Shown here one piece after another: positions 8,582 to 16,840 of a stretch of DNA of 54,894 bases (positions are counted from its first letter, which is position 1; each line of letters starts with the position of its first letter). The notes beneath the pieces were generated by a model. It saw only the letters and a program-made list of their open reading frames with translations, was not told where the DNA came from and ran no database searches. Both the position numbers and the translations under genes were made by a program. Origin of the DNA: an uncultured Collinsella sp. (GTDB lineage Bacteria > Actinomycetota > Coriobacteriia > Coriobacteriales > Coriobacteriaceae); contig CATVZP010000003.1 of NCBI GenBank assembly GCA_958348565.1, positions 1-54,894 of the forward strand. Reading direction: 5' to 3'.

Positions 8582-9648
8582 TGTGGGAAGCCGATGACTC
8601 TCAGGACCTGTGGGCGACGGCCGGCAACTCGCCGGCGGCATCCATGGCGCATGGCGAGCGCATGGTGGGCTCGGAGCTGACGCCCGAGGACCTCGATGTC
8701 GACCGTACCCTGCGTCCCCAGCGCCTGGACGACTACTGCGGTCAGGAGCACATCAAACAGAGCCTGCGCGTGCTGATCGAGGCGGCGCAGAGCCGCGGTG
8801 AGACACTCGACCACGTGATCTTTTCGGGCCCTCCGGGTCTGGGCAAGACCACGCTGGCCACGGTTATCGCCAACGAGCTGGGCGCTCAGATCAAGACGAC
8901 GAGCGGTCCGGCCATCGCGCGCACCGGCGACCTGGCTGCCATCCTTACCAACCTGCAGCCGGGCGACGTGCTGTTTATCGACGAGATCCACCGCCTCAAC
9001 CGCTCGGTCGAGGAGGTCCTGTATCCTGCGATGGAGGACTTTGCCCTCGATATCGTGATTGGCAAGGGCCCGGCTGCGCGCTCGATTCGCCTGGATATCC
9101 CCAAGTTCACGCTGGTGGCGGCAACGACTCGCTCGGGCATGTTGACCGGCCCGCTACGTGACCGTTTTGGCATTTCATATCGCCTGGATTACTACACCGT
9201 TGAGGAGCTCGCCCAGATCGTGACACGCTCGGCAACCATCCTAGGCGTGACGATTGACCATTCCAGCGCACTCGAGATCGGCTCGCGTTCGCGCGGTACG
9301 CCGCGTCTTGCCAACCGTCTGCTCAAGCGCGTGCGCGACTATGCGCAGGTGCGCGGCAACGGCCCCATCGAGCTCGAAATCTGCCGTCAGGCGCTCGAGT
9401 TTTTCGAGATCGATGAGCTTGGTCTGGACTGGATGGATATTCGCATTTTGGAGACGCTTGCCAAGACGTTCTCCGGCCGTGCCGTCGGCCTGACGACGCT
9501 TGCCAGCGCGGTGGGCGAGGACCCGGGAACGCTCGAGGATGTCTATGAGCCTTATCTGCTGCAGTGCGGATTGATGATTCGTACGCCCCAGGGCCGCCAG
9601 GCAACGCTTCGCACCTTTGAGCATTTGGGTATCGAGCCGACCCTGTAG
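8581..9648 (+). CDS. ruvB: Holliday junction branch migration DNA helicase RuvB
   Basis: A 355-residue AAA+ motor that drives branch migration with RuvA. Start ATG 8581 overlaps the ruvA stop (TGATG); a GTG at 8578 is the only alternative. Walker A GPPGLGKTT lies at 83-91, Walker B FIDEIHR near 132-138, sensor 1 in AATTRSGMLTG, the arginine finger in GPLRDRFG, and a C-terminal winged helix ends the protein (RTPQGRQATLRTFEHLG). The first 40 residues before RPQRLDDYCGQ are an acidic leader somewhat longer than in E. coli. Last gene of the ruv operon. Confidence 0.97.
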   Translation: MWEADDSQDLWATAGNSPAASMAHGERMVGSELTPEDLDVDRTLRPQRLDDYCGQEHIKQSLRVLIEAAQSRGETLDHVIFSGPPGLGKTTLATVIANELGAQIKTTSGPAIARTGDLAAILTNLQPGDVLFIDEIHRLNRSVEEVLYPAMEDFALDIVIGKGPAARSIRLDIPKFTLVAATTRSGMLTGPLRDRFGISYRLDYYTVEELAQIVTRSATILGVTIDHSSALEIGSRSRGTPRLANRLLKRVRDYAQVRGNGPIELEICRQALEFFEIDELGLDWMDIRILETLAKTFSGRAVGLTTLASAVGEDPGTLEDVYEPYLLQCGLMIRTPQGRQATLRTFEHLGIEPTL

Positions 9649-9726
9649 GAATGGGCTTGTTTTAGCGCATCTGTAGGCTATCGCTGAGCATCGGGTAAAC
9701 ATATCGCCGTTCGTCGGTTACGGGTG

Positions 9727-9754
9727 TTTTACTATTGCGCGCCCGTGCTATGCT
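9727..9754 (+). promoter_or_regulatory. Possible promoter of fhs
   Basis: TTTTAC at 9727-9732 and TATGCT at 9749-9754 are spaced by 16 bases and sit about 40 bases upstream of the fhs start. The -10 is good and the -35 weak, so this is only a candidate. Confidence 0.35.
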
Positions 9755-9794
9755 GGATTGGTCTTTTTCTCATCCGGTAACGAAAGGACCGCCC

Positions 9795-11462
9795 ATGCCT
9801 ACTGACATCGAAATCGCACGTTCTGTTACGCCGCTGCCTATTACCGAGGTGGCCAAGAACGCCGGCGTCGACGTTAAGCATCTGATTCCGTACGGCTTTG
9901 ACAAGGCAAAGGTCGACTATTCCCTGCTCAACGAGCCAACTGATCACCAGGCCAAGCTTGTCCTCGTGACCGCTATCAATCCCACGCCCGCAGGCGAGGG
10001 CAAGACCACCACGACCATCGGCCTGGCCGACGGTCTGCGCCGTCGCGGCGTCAAGAGCGCCGTGGCCCTGCGCGAGCCTTCGCTCGGTCCCGTGTTTGGC
10101 GTGAAGGGCGGTGCCGCCGGTGGCGGTTGGGCCCAGGTCATCCCCATGGAGGACATCAACCTGCACTTTACCGGCGACTTCCATGCCATCGGTGCCGCCA
10201 ACAACCTGCTGGCAGCCATGCTCGACAACCATATTCAGCAGGGCAACCAGCTCGGCATCGACGTTAAGCGCATCACCTGGAAGCGCGTTGTCGACATGAA
10301 CGACCGTCAGCTGCGCCATGTTATCGACGGCATTGGCGGCAAGGCCCAGGGAGTGCCGCGCGAGGATGGCTTCGACATCACTGTTGCCTCCGAGGTCATG
10401 GCGATCTTGTGCCTGTCCACGAGCATCAACGACCTCAAGGAGCGCCTGGGCGAGATCGTTGTCGGCTACAGCTATGCCGGCGAGCCCGTCCGCGCACGCG
10501 ACCTTAAGGCTCAGGGTGCCATGGCGGCCTTGCTCAAGGACGCGCTTAAACCTAACCTGGTTCAGACACTCGAGGGTACGCCTGCGTTTGTTCACGGCGG
10601 TCCGTTCGCCAATATTGCCCACGGCTGCAACTCCATCATGGCCACGCGTATGGCCATGCGTTTTGGCGATGTCGCCATTACCGAGGCCGGTTTCGGCGCC
10701 GACCTGGGTGCCGAGAAGTTTCTCGACATCAAGTGCCGCATGACGGGCGTTCGCCCCAGCGCCGTCGTGATTGTCGCCACCGCCCGTGCGCTTAAGTACA
10801 ACGGCGGTGTTGCCAAGGCCGACCTCAACGAGGAGAACCTCGAGGCTCTCAAGGCCGGCATGCCCAACCTGCTGCGCCACGTCGACAACATTCAGAATGT
10901 CTACGGCCTGCCCTGCGTGGTCGCCATCAACCGCTTCCCGACGGACACCGAGGCCGAACTCGAGCTCATCGAGTCCGAGTGCCAGAAGCTCGGTGTCAAC
11001 GTTAAGCTGTCCGAGGTTTGGGCTAAGGGCGGCGAGGGCGCGCTCGACCTGGCCGATGAGGTCATGCGCCTGATTGAGCAGCCGAGCGAGCTCAAGTTTG
11101 CCTACGAGGACGGTGCCGATGTGGCCGACGCCCTGGAGGCCGTTGCCACCAAGGTCTACCGCGCCGACGGCGTCGACTTTACGCCGGCTGCCAAGCGCCA
11201 GCTCGCCGAGCTGCGCGAGAACGGCTTTGGCAACCTGCCGGTGTGCGTGGCCAAGACGCAGTACAGCTTTAGCGACAACGCCAAGGCGCTGGGCGCTCCC
11301 GAGGGCTTCCGCATCACCGTGCGCGAGCTCAAGGTTTCCGCCGGTGCCCACTTTGTGGTCGCGCTGACCGGCAGCGTTCTGACCATGCCCGGCCTGCCCA
11401 AGGTTCCCGCGGCCGAGAACATCGACGTCGACAACGACGGCAACATCACCGGCCTGTTCTAA
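9795..11462 (+). CDS. fhs: Formate--tetrahydrofolate ligase
   Basis: A 555-residue ATP-dependent ligase that joins formate to tetrahydrofolate, feeding one-carbon units into purine, thymidylate and serine/glycine metabolism. ATG 9795 follows GAAAGGA; longer upstream ATG choices run through the candidate promoter. The nucleotide-binding loop TPAGEGKTTTTIGLADGL, the EPSLGPVFGVKGGAAGGG active-site stretch and the ITEAGFGADLGAEKF signature are intact and the length is typical. Together with fchA and folD at 22733-24222 it would supply the route from formate to methylene-tetrahydrofolate. A strong terminator follows. Confidence 0.97.
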   Translation: MPTDIEIARSVTPLPITEVAKNAGVDVKHLIPYGFDKAKVDYSLLNEPTDHQAKLVLVTAINPTPAGEGKTTTTIGLADGLRRRGVKSAVALREPSLGPVFGVKGGAAGGGWAQVIPMEDINLHFTGDFHAIGAANNLLAAMLDNHIQQGNQLGIDVKRITWKRVVDMNDRQLRHVIDGIGGKAQGVPREDGFDITVASEVMAILCLSTSINDLKERLGEIVVGYSYAGEPVRARDLKAQGAMAALLKDALKPNLVQTLEGTPAFVHGGPFANIAHGCNSIMATRMAMRFGDVAITEAGFGADLGAEKFLDIKCRMTGVRPSAVVIVATARALKYNGGVAKADLNEENLEALKAGMPNLLRHVDNIQNVYGLPCVVAINRFPTDTEAELELIESECQKLGVNVKLSEVWAKGGEGALDLADEVMRLIEQPSELKFAYEDGADVADALEAVATKVYRADGVDFTPAAKRQLAELRENGFGNLPVCVAKTQYSFSDNAKALGAPEGFRITVRELKVSAGAHFVVALTGSVLTMPGLPKVPAAENIDVDNDGNITGLF

Positions 11463-11487
11463 GCCTGCTGCTCATAGCCGCTTGCCC

Positions 11488-11524
11488 GCCCCGCCGCGCC
11501 TACCAAGGCCCGGCGGGGCTTTTT
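11488..11524 (+). terminator. Intrinsic terminator of fhs
   Basis: GCCCCGCCG (11488-11496) pairs perfectly with CGGCGGGGC (11511-11519), followed by TTTTT. Confidence 0.9.
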
Positions 11525-11560
11525 CCTCCGTCCCCAAGGGATCATTTTTTGCGGCGGCAA

Positions 11561-11572
11561 TGTTGCGCAACA
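11561..11572. promoter_or_regulatory. 12-bp perfect palindrome upstream of zinc-ribbon gene, copy 1
   Basis: TGTTGCGCAACA is its own reverse complement and ends 81 bases before the ATG at 11654. The same 12 bases occur upstream of the second zinc-ribbon membrane protein gene (21633-21644). This is a candidate operator for a dimeric regulator of both genes. Confidence 0.55.
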
Positions 11573-11653
11573 AGAATCACGATTTCTCCCGTACGGTGTA
11601 GTTGGAAGAACTGCGCGGGCGCATTGCGGCTGCGACGAGAGACGGGAGATGCG

Positions 11654-13669
11654 ATGTATTGCACCAAGTGCGGAGCTCAGATACCCGATGGCTCCACGTT
11701 TTGCACGAGCTGCGGCGCTCGCGTGGGCGGAGTTGAGGACCAGGCGGAGCCTGTGGCGTTTCCGGTAGGGGATGCGCCGGCGGCCGCTCCTGCGGGGCAG
11801 CACGCTCCTCAGGGTGCCTCGGCTCATATGGCGGCGCAGTCTCGTTATGAGGAGCCTATGACCGAGCCTGCTGAGGCCGCTCAGCCGTTTGTTCCGACGC
11901 CACAGCCCACGAAGCCCAAGCACAGGGGTCGCATCGTCGCGGCTGTTATCGGCGGCGTGGCCATTGTCGCCATTGTCGCCGCCATCGTGATCGTGCCGCG
12001 CATCGGCTCGTCGTCCGAGGTGACTTCGGGTGGCATGGGCTACGTTGTCTGCGCATGCAAGACCAAAGTGCTGCCCAAGAACAGCAAGGGCAAAAAGCTC
12101 AAGAACTATACCGTCGAGCTGGCGCCAGCGAATGGCAAGGGCAAGAGCTACACCATTAAGGTCGATGGCGAGGACGGCTTTGCCATGGAGGACTTTGGCG
12201 AGCTGCCAGATCAGAAGTACCAAATGACCATCACCTCAGGCAAGGGCAAAAAGAAGAGCACGACCACCATGAAGGTGGACTATGCCAAGGAAGGCTCGGA
12301 CGCCCCTAAGAACGTTGAGCTCACGCAGTCCAAGAAGGAGGCCAAAGCCTCTGCCAAGGCGGCGGTCAAGACGGCAAACGAGCTGTTCACCGATAAGATT
12401 CTCGAGTACCAGAAGAAGCACGGCGAGGGTGAGGCTGTCGGGTTCGATGAATATGCGTATGGAGCCCAGGGCGTTGCTTACGCCAAGCTCATTGACTTTG
12501 ATGGCGATGGTCAGGATGAGCTCTTGATTGAGTATTCCGATGAACCGGTGGACCGTGGGGATAACGCAGCCGCTGCGCATCTTGAGGTCTGGGCGTATAA
12601 GAATGGCGAGATTGAGAAGGTCTACACGCCAGAGGTAAACGTATCTCATCAAGAGGCGTGTGTGTCTGTCTGGCTTGATGAATACGAGGGCAAGATTGGT
12701 TTTTCGCAGTGGTATGACCATGGGACAGCAATTAAGCAAAGCGATCTCTCTGGCGAAAGTGGTCCTTCTGCTCACGAATACCAAGTTAAATTCATTGGCT
12801 ACGACGGCAAGTCATTCAAAGCCATGACCGACCTTGTTGCCCCGAATGAAGTCGGTTCTGCCTCTTTGGGCGGTTTTGGTTTCTTGTATGCCGACGAGAG
12901 CTCGGTTAACAGCACTATTGGCACGGTGGCCACGACGCTGGAGCAGCTGAAGTCGAAGGACGCTGGCGATGATGCGCAGGTGAGCTACGAAGCCGTTTCT
13001 GCCACGCAGGATGTCAGCTTTACGGCGCCGGTGGGCGAGGGCGCGCCTGACCCCGACGTTACGTGCCAGATTTCGGCTACGTGGACCTATCCTCAGGTAA
13101 AAGGCCAGAGTGTGGGTGTCGCCAAATTCAACAAGGATATGATTCAGCTCGTCGCGGATGCGCTTGATGCGAGCAAGCAGGCAACGCCATATGATGAGAA
13201 CAATCGTGTGACCACGATGTATTACGCTGAGATTGTCTCGATTGATGGCGATATTGCATGCGTGCGTACCTACACCGATAGCTACATTCCTCCGTATCGT
13301 TCGGAGCAGGTGACGAGGTCGGCATACTATAACCTCAAGACGGGCGAGCAGGTTTCGCTTGAGGACTCGCTTGCACAGCACGGGCTCTCGTTTGACACCC
13401 TCAAGAGCGAGGCCAAGCAAGTGATCGGGGCGGCAAAGCGAGGGGCAGATTCTATAGTTGATGACAGCCTCGAAGATGACGATAACTTTACCGAGGACCA
13501 TTTCTACTATGACGGCAAGGGTTATATCGTTGTTCTCGATACTGGTTTATTTGACTGCATGGCATGGGGTACACACGATCTGGTGGCGCATCCTTTCGAT
13601 TCGAGCTATTCCGGCGGCCAAGATGTTACGCCCGATTATCCTCGTGCCACATATGTGCCTAACGAGTAA
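11654..13669 (+). CDS. Zinc-ribbon, single-pass membrane protein with large extracellular domain
   Basis: A 671-residue protein of unknown function. ATG 11654 (MYCTKCGAQIPDG) follows GGGAG and puts the zinc ribbon at the very N-terminus: C3-xx-C6 and C17-xx-C20. A Pro/Ala-rich cytoplasmic linker leads to one membrane helix (about 93-115) and then about 550 extracellular residues. These include a lysine-rich beta segment, an acidic metal-binding-like loop (DFDGDGQDELL near 280) resembling FG-GAP/EF-hand loops, and a C-terminal region (NLKTGEQVSLEDSL) resembling the DUF3298/RsiV ectodomain. A sensor or cell-envelope role is plausible. The codon usage of the 3' half (12440-13669) is more AT-rich than the 5' half. 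It shares its N-terminal design and upstream palindrome with the gene at 21708. Confidence 0.85.
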   Translation: MYCTKCGAQIPDGSTFCTSCGARVGGVEDQAEPVAFPVGDAPAAAPAGQHAPQGASAHMAAQSRYEEPMTEPAEAAQPFVPTPQPTKPKHRGRIVAAVIGGVAIVAIVAAIVIVPRIGSSSEVTSGGMGYVVCACKTKVLPKNSKGKKLKNYTVELAPANGKGKSYTIKVDGEDGFAMEDFGELPDQKYQMTITSGKGKKKSTTTMKVDYAKEGSDAPKNVELTQSKKEAKASAKAAVKTANELFTDKILEYQKKHGEGEAVGFDEYAYGAQGVAYAKLIDFDGDGQDELLIEYSDEPVDRGDNAAAAHLEVWAYKNGEIEKVYTPEVNVSHQEACVSVWLDEYEGKIGFSQWYDHGTAIKQSDLSGESGPSAHEYQVKFIGYDGKSFKAMTDLVAPNEVGSASLGGFGFLYADESSVNSTIGTVATTLEQLKSKDAGDDAQVSYEAVSATQDVSFTAPVGEGAPDPDVTCQISATWTYPQVKGQSVGVAKFNKDMIQLVADALDASKQATPYDENNRVTTMYYAEIVSIDGDIACVRTYTDSYIPPYRSEQVTRSAYYNLKTGEQVSLEDSLAQHGLSFDTLKSEAKQVIGAAKRGADSIVDDSLEDDDNFTEDHFYYDGKGYIVVLDTGLFDCMAWGTHDLVAHPFDSSYSGGQDVTPDYPRATYVPNE

Positions 13670-13696
13670 GGAAAGCTACGGATCGTGAATAGAACA

Positions 13697-13732
13697 GTCC
13701 CCGGTGACGCAAAATGTGGCGCCGCCGGGGAC
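13697..13732 (+). terminator. Hairpin after the zinc-ribbon gene
   Basis: GTCCCCGG (13697-13704) pairs with CCGGGGAC (13725-13732) around 20 bases and is followed by ATTTTG. It lies 28 bases past the stop codon and probably ends the transcript. Confidence 0.5.
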
Positions 13733-13788
13733 ATTTTGATGCAAATTGGCTCCGAAACAAGCTATCTGGACCAGCCGCGCCACGAAAA

Positions 13789-13935
13789 GCGCCCATCTAC
13801 TACGTTTGTCAGGGTTGGACCGACCATGGAGCGTTTTTTAACAATGCGGCAAGACGTTTACCTGCGGTTTTGTTAACACAAATATGGCCATGGTTGGCAC
13901 CCTTGGGTTAAATGTAGTAGATGGGCGCATTTTTT
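13789..13935. repeat. 147-bp inverted-repeat element between convergent genes
   Basis: The outer arms GCGCCCATCTACTAC (13789-13803) and its exact complement (13914-13928) match over 15 bp. Inside them the arms continue to pair imperfectly to CCATGG on both sides, and a third nested pair TTAACAA/TTGTTAA closes the centre. T-runs exist on both strands (ATTTTTT at 13929-13935 on the plus strand; TTTT beyond the left arm on the minus strand), so it can serve both convergent neighbours as a terminator. The arm spacing of about 110 bases is far larger than in a simple terminator, which suggests a miniature repeat element or a folded RNA. Confidence 0.65.
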
Positions 13936-13959
13936 GGTACACAGCCCAAGAAGGGATCA

Positions 13960-14196
13960 TTAGCCGCGCTGGAGGCCGAAGAGTTTGGCGTTGCGCTCGG
14001 CGACCATCATGTTGATATCGGCGATTTCCATCTCGCCGTCAATGTAGGGCTGGTAGGTGCCGTACGGGTCGCCTGCTCCCAAGCTGCAACTGCCGCAGTT
14101 GTCGCAGCTGCCGTTGCCGCAGCCAGCGAGTGCCAGCTTAATGATCTCCTCGCGCTCGGCGCGCGTTGTGTCTTTGATGAGCTTGCTTTTTGCCAT
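13960..14196 (-). CDS. Small Cys-rich protein of unknown function
   Basis: A 78-residue protein. Its start is the ATG at 14196 (MAKSKLIKDT), preceded on the minus strand by GAGGAACGTC. An N-terminal charged amphipathic helix (TTRAEREEIIKLALAGC) is followed by a tight cysteine cluster CGNGSCDNCGSCSLG holding C26, C31, C34 and C37, then an acidic helical C-terminus. Four closely spaced cysteines with Gly/Asn between them suggest metal or iron-sulfur binding. Codon usage matches neighbouring genes and the ribosome site is good, so I believe it is real, but I do not recognise the family. It is convergent with the zinc-ribbon gene and divergent from the gene at 14334. Confidence 0.7.
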   Translation of the reverse strand: MAKSKLIKDTTRAEREEIIKLALAGCGNGSCDNCGSCSLGAGDPYGTYQPYIDGEMEIADINMMVAERNAKLFGLQRG

Positions 14197-14333
14197 GACG
14201 TTCCTCGATTCGCTTGTGACCGTCGGCCGCGCATGTCTTGTAGATACCGACGGGCTTTGCCCATCATAGGCTTTTGCGCGGGTAGAATGCATGGATAACT
14301 TGATGCTTACGGGCGACGGAAAGGAATCGTTGC

Positions 14334-15290
14334 ATGGACCAGGATAAGACGACCGTAATGGGTGGCTACGGCTCCCCGCGGACGGGCAATGGCGCCGATG
14401 AGACCCGCGTCGTGCCGAATCCCGGCTACGCTGCCCCCGATACGACGCAGGCGTCGGCCGATCCCACGCGCGTTGTGAATTACGGAAACGCAACGCGGGA
14501 CCCGTATTGTGCCTCGTCGCAGAGCCCCTACGGCAACGCGGCGGCAGGCCCTTATGATGACCTGCTGCAAAATCCCATTCCGCAACCTCAGCAGACGACA
14601 TATATGCCGCGCACAGCACAGCCGCGCTACGAGTCGCGCGACCGATATGCGCGCGAGCCGTATCGTGAGTATCCCAAGTCCATCCCTCAGTATGGCGAGG
14701 ACGAGGAGAAGAAGCCTTCGCGTTCGTCGAGCGTGATCAAGAAAATCCTCATCGTGCTGGCGATCTTCTTTGCCTTGTCGGTTGTGTTTGCCATCGTGTC
14801 GGGCATGCTCAACAAGCGGGGCACCACGACTGATACCACGGCCGAGCAGACTGAGACTACCCAGTCCGGCACCGTCGACCTGAGCGATATCCCGGGTCAG
14901 TACTGGTCCAACGCCAAAAAGCTCCTCAAGTCGCGCGGGGCTGATCTTTCGAACGCCGTAATTCTGACCGACGACGGCTCGACGCCCGTTGTCGATGCCA
15001 ACTGGGTCGTGACGTCTGCCTACTATAACGACAACGGTAACCTCGAGATTCAGCTCACGCGCAAGGACGGCTCGTCGGGTAATGCGTCCGGCGACCAGGG
15101 CGGCGCGGACAGCTCGAGCTCTAACACGCTGGAGGACCTTAGCAACAAGGCGCAGGAGCTGGGAGATAAGGCCCAGCAATTGGGTGACACGGCTCAGAAT
15201 CTCGGCGATACCGCACAGAACCTGGGCGATATGGCGACGAACGCCTGGGGTGCCCTGCAAAACGGCATTTCGGGCGCGCAGGGGAACTAG
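14334..15290 (+). CDS. Membrane protein with PASTA-like extracellular domain and heptad tail
   Basis: A 318-residue single-pass protein of unknown function, with ATG 14334 after GGAAAGGA. Residues 1-130 are cytoplasmic, disordered and rich in Pro/Gln/Tyr/Arg, like tails that are phosphorylated or bind other proteins. One helix spans about 134-158 (IKKILIVLAIFFALSVVF). The extracellular part contains a segment resembling a PASTA domain (DLSDIPGQYWSNAKKLLKSR into VTSAYYNDNGNLEIQLT) and ends with a seven-residue repeat of the form A-Q-x-L-G-D-x repeated about five times, likely a coiled or amphipathic helix. PASTA domains bind peptidoglycan fragments in kinases and PBPs, so a wall-associated role is possible. 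Confidence 0.8.
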   Translation: MDQDKTTVMGGYGSPRTGNGADETRVVPNPGYAAPDTTQASADPTRVVNYGNATRDPYCASSQSPYGNAAAGPYDDLLQNPIPQPQQTTYMPRTAQPRYESRDRYAREPYREYPKSIPQYGEDEEKKPSRSSSVIKKILIVLAIFFALSVVFAIVSGMLNKRGTTTDTTAEQTETTQSGTVDLSDIPGQYWSNAKKLLKSRGADLSNAVILTDDGSTPVVDANWVVTSAYYNDNGNLEIQLTRKDGSSGNASGDQGGADSSSSNTLEDLSNKAQELGDKAQQLGDTAQNLGDTAQNLGDMATNAWGALQNGISGAQGN

Positions 15291-15321
15291 CGGTCGAGCG
15301 GCTAGAGCCTTAGCAGTGCAA

Positions 15322-15394
15322 GCAAAAACGGGGCGCAGGATCGCGTGACCGGGCGCGTAGGCGCGTTGGTCGGCGGTCCTGTGCCCCGTTTTGC
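15322..15394. terminator. Bidirectional hairpin terminator between convergent genes
   Basis: GCAAAAACGGGGCGCAGGAT (from 15322) pairs with the segment ending GTGCCCCGTTTTGC at 15394. A/T runs are built into both ends, so it can stop the gene ending at 15290 and the transporter gene ending at 15401. Confidence 0.75.
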
Positions 15395-15400
15395 TGCCGA

Positions 15401-16582
15401 TTACAGCTGCTCGGCCGGACGGTCGGGCGAGCTGAAGCCCGAGTCAAATGTGACGACGCACGAGACATCGGGCCGGCGCTCGTGCACGATGCGCGTGACG
15501 AGCTCCAGCAGCTCCTCGTCGGATATGTCAAAGCCGTCGGGACGCACCAGGTCAAACGAAACAAACCCGTCGTGCTCGTGCAGGTCGTGGATGGAGAGCG
15601 CGGGATCGATCTGCATGACGCCGCGCTTGACCCAGCCGCGCAGGTCGTCGCCGGCGGTGGCGATGGGGTCGCAGTGCAGCGTAATGTCGATGCCCATCTG
15701 CCGTTTGATATCGTGCTCGATGGTGTCCAGAATCTCGTGGTGCTCAAACGCATCGCCCTCGCCGGGCATTTCCACGTGTGCGCTGGCAAACTGGCGGCCG
15801 GGGCCGTAGTCGTGCACCATGAGGTCGTGCGTGCCTAGGACCTGCGGATACGACATGATCTTGTCGCGGATTGCCTGGACGAGCTTGGGGTCGGGCGCTT
15901 GCCCCAACAGCGGGCTGATGGCGTCGCGCACCAGACCCATGCCGCTGATGCAGATGAAGATGCCCACGCCCAGGCCCGCCCAGCCATCGAGGTCAAAGCC
16001 GGTCGTCTGCGAAATAAGCGCTGCGGCCAGGACCGAGGCTGAGGCAATGACGTCGTTTTTGGAATCCTGCGCCGTGGCGATGAGCGTCTCGGAATCGATG
16101 CGGTTGCCCAGCGTGCGGTTGAATGCCGCCATCCAGAACTTGACGAGCATGGAGAGGACAAGGGCCGCCATGGAGAGCGCCGAATATGCGGTGGGAGAGG
16201 GCTTGACGATCTTGGTGACCGACTCCAGGATCAGGTTGATGCCGACGGCGCAAACGAGAACGGCGACAAACAGCCCCGCTAGGTACTCGTAACGGCCGTG
16301 ACCATAGGGGTGCCCCTCGTCGGCCGGGCGGCTGGCAAGGCGGAATCCGAGCAGGCTCACGATGTTGCTCGAGGCGTCGGAAAGGTTGTTGAAGGCGTCG
16401 GCGATAAGCGAGACGGAGCCCGCGAGCAGACCGGCTATGCCCTTGGCCAGGCACAGCGTGATGTTGAGGCAGATGCAGATGAGGCTTGCGGCAAAACCCG
16501 CGTTGGTGCGGCAGGAGGTATCGACCGGCTCGCTTTCGCTGCCGGGAACAAGCGTATGTACCAGCCGATTTACAAATAGCAT
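15401..16582 (-). CDS. Cation diffusion facilitator family transporter
   Basis: A 393-residue efflux transporter for divalent metals (Zn/Fe/Mn/Cd class). Six hydrophobic segments lie between about 20 and 215. The paired metal-site motifs appear as IADAFNNLSDASSN in TM2, with Asn where many homologues have His, and as DSKNDVIASAS in TM5. A cytoplasmic domain with many histidines follows (about 215-393; HDLMVHDYGPG, HVEMPGEGDAFEHHEI), as in FieF-like dimers. I chose ATG 16582 because AGGA precedes it by eight bases; an in-frame ATG at 16603 would add seven residues but has no ribosome site. The metal specificity cannot be read from sequence. Confidence 0.9.
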   Translation of the reverse strand: MLFVNRLVHTLVPGSESEPVDTSCRTNAGFAASLICICLNITLCLAKGIAGLLAGSVSLIADAFNNLSDASSNIVSLLGFRLASRPADEGHPYGHGRYEYLAGLFVAVLVCAVGINLILESVTKIVKPSPTAYSALSMAALVLSMLVKFWMAAFNRTLGNRIDSETLIATAQDSKNDVIASASVLAAALISQTTGFDLDGWAGLGVGIFICISGMGLVRDAISPLLGQAPDPKLVQAIRDKIMSYPQVLGTHDLMVHDYGPGRQFASAHVEMPGEGDAFEHHEILDTIEHDIKRQMGIDITLHCDPIATAGDDLRGWVKRGVMQIDPALSIHDLHEHDGFVSFDLVRPDGFDISDEELLELVTRIVHERRPDVSCVVTFDSGFSSPDRPAEQL

Positions 16583-16794
16583 AACGATCGTCCTCACAAT
16601 CATGTTTAAGGGGATAGTGTAGCTCGCACGGACGCAACGTGTACCGATGCTTAGAAAATGCAGCATTGGTCTGCCGGCGCTAACGGGCGCGAGGCGGGGG
16701 GCGACTGCCCGCACGCCTTCGAGTTCACTGCGCCTTGCCGTCCGACCGAGTGGTCCATTTTGGGCCACATGGGTATGGGCACGCGCCGATTTGC

Positions 16795-16813
16795 TCGACA
16801 TACTTAATGTCGA
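16795..16813. promoter_or_regulatory. Dyad upstream of the two-zinc-ribbon gene
   Basis: TCGACAT and ATGTCGA are perfect complements separated by ACTTA, 28 bases before the ATG at 16841. This could be an operator or a small leader hairpin. The remaining 190 bases of this gap show nothing I can assign. Confidence 0.35.
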
Positions 16814-16840
16814 CAGCCCTGTGCAAAGGAGGACGTTTCC

